A stretch of 19,000 bases of DNA from Chlamydiales bacterium (GTDB taxonomy: Bacteria; Chlamydiota; Chlamydiia; Chlamydiales; FEN-1388). Positions 14,193 through 19,000 of this stretch are shown here, piece after piece (positions within the stretch are counted from its first letter, which is position 1; the number at the start of each line of letters is the position of its first letter). Under the pieces are notes generated by a model. That model was given only the letters and a program-made list of their open reading frames with translations. It searched no databases and was not told the origin of the DNA. The stretch is taken from assembly GCA_021372185.1 (NCBI GenBank), contig JAJFUY010000231.1, positions 1 to 19,000 on the forward strand. Reading direction: 5' to 3'. The position numbers and the translations under genes are program-made.

Positions 14193-15125
14193 TTAATTCG
14201 GAAAATCCATAAAGTCACCAAAATCCATAGTCTCCATTAGGAAAGGCGGCGGCATAATTAAAAGGTGTCCTGGCACAATCATTTGCGAACCATCTAGCAT
14301 CCTTGAAACAGAAGTATTTAACTCTAAAAAGACATTTGCGATGCGTGAATCTTGATCTGGCTCATCTTCAATTTCTTGAACCCTTTTTAAACATTCTTCT
14401 ACTGACTGGATTATCATTTGTAACTTTACACTTTTTGTCTCTCTGCTCGCACTTAAAGAGTTTGGGTCAGATTGTTCATTAGAATCTACATCTTCATCAC
14501 TAGTTGGACTCTTCTTTTTTGGCTTACTGGCTAAAGCCCCATAACAATCAGAACTTTTGCCCCAAAAAGACAAGTTAAAGGTTTTTCGTAACAGGCCAGA
14601 ACAAAATATTTTATAATCAGAAGAAATTTGTGAAGAATTTGTAACAACACCAAGATCGCATGTGATATATTTTAAAGTGATGTCCTGAATTTTTAATGCG
14701 ATATTTATAAATGATTTATTACGATGACTAGAATAATTTGCATCAAGTGAAAAATACATAATTGCAGTTAACTTATCACCCAAAAGTTCAACTTTTGCAT
14801 CTTTAGATTTTTTATACTTCCATTTTTTAAATTTAGTTGTTTCATCACCTTCATTTAGGGTTTCAAACAACTGTAAAGAGACATTCTCATCTGTAAGGCC
14901 ATCACTAAAATGGTCTTCTAATGCTAAGGTATTGATTTTGACCTCAAGCCTATAGACGGCTTGATAGACAATACAAGGAACAGCAATCTCAGACCAAACT
15001 TTATTATGTTTTCTATAAATTTTTATATCTTGAACAATTTGATTACTGGCAATTAGATGTGAATCACCATTCGTATCAACAACAGTAAGTTGATACGGAT
15101 TTGGCACATAGCCTGAAATGGACAT
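14193..15125 (-). CDS. Hypothetical protein with NLS-like motif and acidic-aromatic tail (possible effector)
   Basis: The predicted product has 310 residues and no recognised family. Residues 1-195 look like a beta-rich domain (for example YRLEVKINTL, AIMYFSLDANYSSH, LLRKTFNLSFWGKSSD). There is then a basic motif SKPKKKSP (200-207) followed by an acidic serine-rich stretch (SDEDVDSNEQSD), an arrangement like a classical nuclear localisation signal with phosphorylation sites. A helical segment (230-285) follows. The tail, MIVPGHLLIMPPPFLMETMDFGDFMDFPN in outline, mixes acidic and aromatic residues. There is no signal peptide. Codon and base use look more AT-rich than in the trxB and tdh genes. 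AAGG lies about 7 bases before the ATG. It starts 15 bases after the stop of the barrel-like gene, so it probably belongs to the trxB operon. Confidence 0.7.
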   Translation of the reverse strand: MSISGYVPNPYQLTVVDTNGDSHLIASNQIVQDIKIYRKHNKVWSEIAVPCIVYQAVYRLEVKINTLALEDHFSDGLTDENVSLQLFETLNEGDETTKFKKWKYKKSKDAKVELLGDKLTAIMYFSLDANYSSHRNKSFINIALKIQDITLKYITCDLGVVTNSSQISSDYKIFCSGLLRKTFNLSFWGKSSDCYGALASKPKKKSPTSDEDVDSNEQSDPNSLSASRETKSVKLQMIIQSVEECLKRVQEIEDEPDQDSRIANVFLELNTSVSRMLDGSQMIVPGHLLIMPPPFLMETMDFGDFMDFPN

Positions 15126-15139
15126 ATTTTTACCTTATA

Positions 15140-15955
15140 TTACCAGGGAGAAAACGGGATAAGTACACCAAGACATACGTTCCAAGTTGCTTTTGGGCAG
15201 TAACGGGCCGATAGTCGCTTTGAAGCTTCAAAATACAAGGAACCGTAGCCTATCTTCTTTAAGCTATAGCTCACGCCAGCTTCTGTATATCTATACCCAA
15301 TACGTGACCAGCTATGAAAGTCTGATACATGATGGAGGCGTGTGTGAGAAAGGCCCTTAGCGGCGCGGCAAAAGAGACCCATATGGTGTTTTTCGTGTAA
15401 AACTCGCTGCAGGTGCACCTCACACCCAAGCCAGGGCGAGCCACTAGACGCAAGGCCTGAATTAACTAGTCCCCAAGCCTTCCAATAGCTTCCATCATCA
15501 ATAGCAAACTGACGGCCAAAGCTTATGCGCGCTTCTGTCTGAAATACTCCAGACTGTGAAGAGGAAAGGTCTGCTACTCGAGTAGGTGTTGACATAGCCA
15601 TTACAAGCCCAGCTGTAAGCGTGATTGGGTCGCCTGTAAGGTCATTTAAGAGTTTGTATCGGCTTTGAGCTTTGAAGGCATCAAATCCGTATGATTTTTT
15701 TTGTGTTTCTGCAAGATCAAACTCTAGCTCTAGTGACATGTTCACCATGGGCATAAATTCAAGAGCTCCAATCGTTTTGTTGCTATGCAGCTTATGGTGT
15801 TTTGCCCCGTGGGCAGTGTCTACGCTTGATGATTGAGTACGTGACTGATCAAGTGTTGCCTCAAACTCTAGCCAGTTACCAAGCCATGGTTCATTTTGTA
15901 AGGAATATAACCCATGAGTTACTAATAGCAGAGCAAGTGTTAGCGCCTTTTTCAT
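15140..15955 (-). CDS. Predicted outer membrane beta-barrel protein, hypothetical
   Basis: The predicted product has 271 residues. A Sec signal peptide ([18 protein letters not shown], about 18 residues) precedes a mature region of alternating polar and aromatic strands, for example MPMVNMSLELEFDLAE, GSLYFEASKRLSARY and WNVCLGVLIPFSPW. The C-terminal residue is Trp, as expected for a barrel recognised by BamA. Four cysteines (178, 196, 253, 261) lie in the mature part, which matters because chlamydial outer membranes use disulfide cross-links. Its ATG overlaps the trxB stop by one base (TAATG), so translation is coupled. I do not recognise a specific family. Confidence 0.72.
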   Translation of the reverse strand: MKKALTLALLLVTHGLYSLQNEPWLGNWLEFEATLDQSRTQSSSVDTAHGAKHHKLHSNKTIGALEFMPMVNMSLELEFDLAETQKKSYGFDAFKAQSRYKLLNDLTGDPITLTAGLVMAMSTPTRVADLSSSQSGVFQTEARISFGRQFAIDDGSYWKAWGLVNSGLASSGSPWLGCEVHLQRVLHEKHHMGLFCRAAKGLSHTRLHHVSDFHSWSRIGYRYTEAGVSYSLKKIGYGSLYFEASKRLSARYCPKATWNVCLGVLIPFSPW

Positions 15956-16905
15956 TAATCTAGTCCGCTTGCAGATAAGTAGCGTTCTGCCTCTAAAGCT
16001 GCCATACAGCCAGTTCCGGCAGCAGATATTGCCTGTCTATACACATGGTCTTGAACATCACCTGCAGCATATACGCCCTCAACACTTGTTTGGGTAGTGC
16101 CAGGAACCACTTTAATATAGCCATTTTCGTGCAGCTCTACTTGGCCACCTAAAAAGCCAGTATTTGGCACGTGGCCAACAGCAAAAAACAAGCCGCCTGC
16201 AGCGTACTTTTGCACCTGGTTTGTCTTAAGATTTCTTACAGTTACAGAACTCACCACATTTTCGCCTTCGACAGCCTCTACAACGCTATCCCAGAGCATT
16301 TCAATCTTTGGATGCTTGATAGTGCGCTCGGCCATAATTTTGGAGGCTCGTAGTTCATCGCGTCTATGCACAAGGTATACCTTAGAGGCATATTTTGTAA
16401 GAAACATAGCTTCTTCACACGCTGCATCCCCACCACCAATAACAAACAGGTCTTTGTTACGAAAAATTGGAATTGCCCCATCACATACAGCACAGGCCGA
16501 TACGCCTTTTTGCCAAAACTCATTGTCACGCGTGCCTGGAATATCTAAACGCTTTGCAGTAGCGCCTGTGGCAATTATAATAGTATCTGCCAAAAATTTA
16601 CTTTGATTGCCTTTTACAACAAAAGGATGAACAGATAAATCTACGCTTACAACATCTTCTGTAAGGCAATTTGTGCCAAAACGAATGGCCTGCTTTTTAA
16701 AGAGGTCCATCATATCAGGCCCGCTAATGCCTTCAGGAAAGCCGGGAAAGTTCTCTACATCAGTTGTGGTCATAAGCTGACCGCCAGAAATTCCCGAAAA
16801 GAACCCCTCAAACACTACAGGTTCAAGACGCGCTCTTCCGGCGTAGATTGCCGCTGTATACCCTGCAGGTCCTGAGCCAATAATGACTACTTTCTTCTTG
16901 TCCAT
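15955..16905 (-). CDS. trxB: Thioredoxin-disulfide reductase
   Basis: TrxB is an FAD- and NADPH-dependent cytosolic enzyme that reduces thioredoxin. The 316-residue product has the low-molecular-weight TrxB layout: FAD motif GSGPAG (10-15), the redox-active pair in SACAVCD (C138, C141), a second Rossmann motif [10 protein letters not shown] (157-166), the NADPH-phosphate motif HRR (180-182), and the C-terminal FAD-binding [10 protein letters not shown]. The CAVC variant in place of CATC is found in chlamydial TrxB as I recall. GGAG lies 9 bases before the ATG. It heads an operon with the barrel-like protein (1-base stop/start overlap) and the possible effector gene. It is divergent from the transporter gene. 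Confidence 0.96.
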   Translation of the reverse strand: MDKKKVVIIGSGPAGYTAAIYAGRARLEPVVFEGFFSGISGGQLMTTTDVENFPGFPEGISGPDMMDLFKKQAIRFGTNCLTEDVVSVDLSVHPFVVKGNQSKFLADTIIIATGATAKRLDIPGTRDNEFWQKGVSACAVCDGAIPIFRNKDLFVIGGGDAACEEAMFLTKYASKVYLVHRRDELRASKIMAERTIKHPKIEMLWDSVVEAVEGENVVSSVTVRNLKTNQVQKYAAGGLFFAVGHVPNTGFLGGQVELHENGYIKVVPGTTQTSVEGVYAAGDVQDHVYRQAISAAGTGCMAALEAERYLSASGLD

Positions 16906-17008
16906 CGTAAGAATCTCCAGAAATTGTAAAAGGCAAAAATTTAGACTGGCTACCCCATTTCAGACAAGAAGAAAAAAAACGGGTCATTCTAAAAATAAAC
17001 TAAAAATT

Positions 17009-17014
17009 ATTATA
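17009..17014 (-). promoter_or_regulatory. Candidate -10 box of the trxB operon
   Basis: TATAAT on the minus strand, 103 bases before the trxB start codon. No good -35 box is seen at 16-18 bases upstream. Chlamydial -35 boxes are often weak, but the region is AT-rich and chance matches are likely. Confidence 0.3.
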
Positions 17015-17035
17015 GTGTAAAAATGTTCTACCATA

Positions 17036-17041
17036 TATAAT
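17036..17041 (+). promoter_or_regulatory. Candidate -10 box of the transporter gene
   Basis: A perfect TATAAT on the plus strand. The predicted start site, near 17048, falls downstream of the first ATG (17044), which bears on the choice of start codon. The matching -35 region (17013-17018, TAGTGT) is poor. Confidence 0.4.
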
Positions 17042-17043
17042 TG

Positions 17044-18711
17044 ATGGTACATTTGTGTACTTTTATAGGAGATACTATAATTCCTGAACTGAAGAAACAC
17101 GCACGACGCTTATTCAATGTCTACTCTGGTGAAGAGAGGAAAGTAACTCTTTTTGCTATCCTAGGCTTTGTACTTTCCCTAGCTGTATCTTCCGCATGGA
17201 AGTTTGCAGATGTACTCTTTATTCTCAACGTGGGAGCCCAAGAGCTTCCTCATGCCTATGCCTGCGTGGCAGTTCTTCTTATCGGGATGGCCGTTATCCT
17301 CATAAACGCCTACAACCGCTATAGCCCAAGAGACATATTTCGAACCCTTGTATGCTGCGGGATGCTCTTTTTTGGCTCTATGGCAACTGTGCTCTGGCTT
17401 GGGCTAGAAAAGCAACAAATCTGGTTTTGGTTCTTTTTAAAAGTCTTCTCACAACTCTTCTTTATTCAGAGTATTAGTAGCTTCTGGACGGGTTTAGACC
17501 AGTATTTTCACTTCCAGGACTCAAAACGCCTCTTTACCCTCTTTAACTGCTCTATTTACCTGGGAGTTGCGCTCTCTGGCCTTGTTATACAATCGGGCAT
17601 TTTGTCCATTCACAGCTTTTTTACGCTCGTTTTTGTGCTTTGGGCCTCTGTTTTTTATCTAAACCAGAAAATCCGCACTATAAAACTCGTAGAAGCTGAC
17701 CTCTTCCACGAGCCTGTCACCCACGAGCATACCTCGTTTAAGAGCCTTGTACGCCTTATTCTGAACTCACCATTCACAGTTATGCTTATGCTTGGTAACC
17801 TAACGCTCTTTTTGCTGATGACCACAACTGAGTATAACTACCTCTCTCTCTTTGAAAAGCACTTTGAAAATGCAGAGTCAAATTATGAGCTCACGCGCTT
17901 TATGGGAGGCTGTATTGCCTCTGTAGGCCTTGGCAACCTCATTATGGGCTGGTTTTTATATAGCCGCCTAATAGCACGCTTTGGCGTAACTCCCCTTATC
18001 TTCATTACGCCTGTAGCCTACTTTACAACCTACGTAGGCTGGCCTTTAGACACTGGTTTACTCTTTGCAGTACTTGCCTTTGTGATAGTAGAGGGCATTT
18101 ACCCTGTTATCCACGATAACAACTTTAACCTGCTTCTAAACGCGGTACCGCGCAAGATTAAGTATAAAGTACGCGTAATGACAGAATCCTTCTCAGAGCC
18201 TATAGGAATGCTATTAAGTGCTGCCTTGCTGCTATCCCCTATGGTAAATAACTTCACACTTGGCTTGGTACTCTCTATAATTGCCATATTTGTGGCCATC
18301 ATGCTTAGAAAAGGCTATTTTCAGGCTATCTTTAGCAACCTTTCTGGCTCAAAAGAAAAGGTAAAAAGCTTCTTTAAGCTAGGCCGCTGCGCAAGCGAAG
18401 GCCAAGTACTAGAACTCATAGAAAGCGGCATCCCAGAAAACCAGCTTCTAGCCTTCAAAGCCTGTGTCTACTCAGATAACTTAACGCTCCTCAAGCAAGC
18501 CCTAGAAAAAAGCTCGCTCCTAGAAACCCCAGCGCGTATTGGCCTATTACACCTCCTAGACCAGTCACCCTACCGCTCATCTCACTCAGTCTCCCGCACC
18601 CTAGACGCCTGGGAACAAAACCCAAGCGACGACGAGCTCTTATCCCACATCCGCTGGTACCGCGCCCGCTGCCCCTTCTCCCACCCAAAACACGCGCCAC
18701 AACCAACCTAA
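17044..18711 (+). CDS. Multi-pass transporter, NTT/Tlc-like (MFS-fold) family
   Basis: The predicted product has about 555 residues with roughly 11-12 membrane helices over residues 30-430, then a cytosolic C-terminal domain of about 120 residues (from SGSKEKVKSFFKLGR). The opening RLFNVYSGEERKVTLFAILGFVLSLAVSSAWKFADVLFI and the later NNFNLLLNAVPRKIKYKVRVMTESFSEPIGMLLS resemble nucleotide transporters of the NTT/Npt family and related MFS proteins of obligate intracellular bacteria. The substrate cannot be read from sequence; ATP/ADP or nucleotide exchange is a guess. The first ATG is 17044, but there is no Shine-Dalgarno before it and TATAAT lies just upstream. AGGAG at 17067-17071 sits 8 bases before an in-frame ATT (17080). 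The gene is divergent from trxB. Confidence 0.7.
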   Translation: MVHLCTFIGDTIIPELKKHARRLFNVYSGEERKVTLFAILGFVLSLAVSSAWKFADVLFILNVGAQELPHAYACVAVLLIGMAVILINAYNRYSPRDIFRTLVCCGMLFFGSMATVLWLGLEKQQIWFWFFLKVFSQLFFIQSISSFWTGLDQYFHFQDSKRLFTLFNCSIYLGVALSGLVIQSGILSIHSFFTLVFVLWASVFYLNQKIRTIKLVEADLFHEPVTHEHTSFKSLVRLILNSPFTVMLMLGNLTLFLLMTTTEYNYLSLFEKHFENAESNYELTRFMGGCIASVGLGNLIMGWFLYSRLIARFGVTPLIFITPVAYFTTYVGWPLDTGLLFAVLAFVIVEGIYPVIHDNNFNLLLNAVPRKIKYKVRVMTESFSEPIGMLLSAALLLSPMVNNFTLGLVLSIIAIFVAIMLRKGYFQAIFSNLSGSKEKVKSFFKLGRCASEGQVLELIESGIPENQLLAFKACVYSDNLTLLKQALEKSSLLETPARIGLLHLLDQSPYRSSHSVSRTLDAWEQNPSDDELLSHIRWYRARCPFSHPKHAPQPT

Positions 18712-18736
18712 TATCCCTCATTTTGTAAAAAAAGAG

Positions 18737-18753
18737 GTCCTCCACTGGAGGAC
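18737..18753 (+). terminator. Hairpin after the transporter gene
   Basis: GTCCTCC-ACT-GGAGGAC is a perfect 7-bp stem with a 3-base loop, 25 bases past the stop codon. It lacks a following T-run. It could still end or stabilise the transcript. Confidence 0.4.
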
Positions 18754-18857
18754 AATGTGAATTATCTCCAGAACCCACGGCAATCTGAAATTGCCATGGG
18801 CCTCGAGTTTGGACATTTGAATTACAATACCATAACTACTAGCGAAGCTTCTGGAGT

Positions 18858-18875
18858 GCGGTAATTTTTTACCGC
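18858..18875. terminator. Hairpin GCGGTAA-TTTT-TTACCGC
   Basis: A perfect 7-bp stem with a 4-base loop in the gene-free region 18712-19000. A second small stem, GGCAAT-CTGAA-ATTGCC, lies upstream near 18780-18796. No gene is seen in this stretch. The orientation of any transcript is unknown. Confidence 0.35.
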
Positions 18876-18949
18876 TCTTAATTTTCGACCACACACCGAT
18901 TTAACAATAACTTCCACAACTTGCACGAAAAAAAACGAGGGCCGGGCCT

Positions 18950-18969
18950 GCGTAACTTTGCGTAACTTT
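18950..18969. repeat. Tandem 10-mer duplication
   Basis: TGCGTAACTT occurs twice in immediate succession. It is the only clear tandem repeat in the gene-free right end and may be a protein-binding site or slippage product. Confidence 0.6.
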
Positions 18970-19000
18970 CAACTAAATTTTTTAATAAAATACTTATTTG

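Noticed and set aside
18491..18778. Minus-strand open frame with Arg/Gly-rich product at the end of the transporter gene
   Set aside because: The composition reflects reverse reading of the transporter's C-terminal codons. It has no supporting start site, and the plus-strand gene explains the sequence.
1..19000. tRNA, rRNA or tmRNA genes
   Set aside because: I looked for tRNA-like TTCGA arms with CCA ends, rRNA landmarks and the tmRNA tag-like region near smpB and found nothing convincing by eye. A covariance-model scan could still reveal a small RNA.

Overview
The window looks like chromosome from a member of the Chlamydiota, most likely an environmental (Parachlamydiales-type) lineage. The strongest marker is the cluster smpB / dnaN / recF, which I recall as adjacent in chlamydial genomes. 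A multi-pass transporter resembling the nucleotide-transporter (NTT/Tlc) family of intracellular bacteria, a chlamydial-looking TrxB (CAVC active site) and several hypothetical secreted or membrane proteins fit this. No rRNA, tRNA, CRISPR array or transposase gene is visible. The first 11 bases equal the 3' end of the common Illumina adapter, so position 1 is probably a contig end.

Layout. 1-373: the 3' part of an unrecognised gene. 467-4736 (minus): an efflux operon, RND pump followed by its periplasmic adaptor, with a clear promoter and a dyad at the 5' end. 4929-5733 (minus): two small membrane proteins that share a C-terminal motif. 5734-6183: no gene; an AT-rich upstream region and a large palindromic element. 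6184-8383 (minus): dnaN-recF. 8450-11697 (plus): smpB, a terminator, then a PIN/TRAM membrane protein, acpS and kbl in a tight series. 11892-12917 (plus): tdh. 12914-14095 (minus): a small exported coiled-coil protein and an acidic hypothetical protein. 14193-16905 (minus): trxB, a coupled outer-membrane-barrel-like protein and a possible effector. 17044-18711 (plus): the transporter, possibly starting downstream at an ATT codon. 18712-19000: small hairpins, no gene.

How the genes work together. DnaN, RecF and SmpB are replication, repair and ribosome-rescue housekeeping genes. AcpS activates acyl carrier protein for fatty acid synthesis. Kbl and Tdh together convert threonine to glycine plus acetyl-CoA. 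TrxB maintains the thiol pool and is translationally coupled to a cysteine-containing predicted outer membrane protein, which is notable in a phylum whose envelope depends on disulfide cross-links.

The most unusual non-coding feature is a set of long intergenic palindromes (386-445, 4797-4914, 5976-6158, 11716-11822). Three of them have arms built from short purine-rich repeats, and part of one recurs beside another. The best candidate for new biology among the proteins is the product of 14193-15125, which carries a possible nuclear localisation signal and an acidic-aromatic tail.
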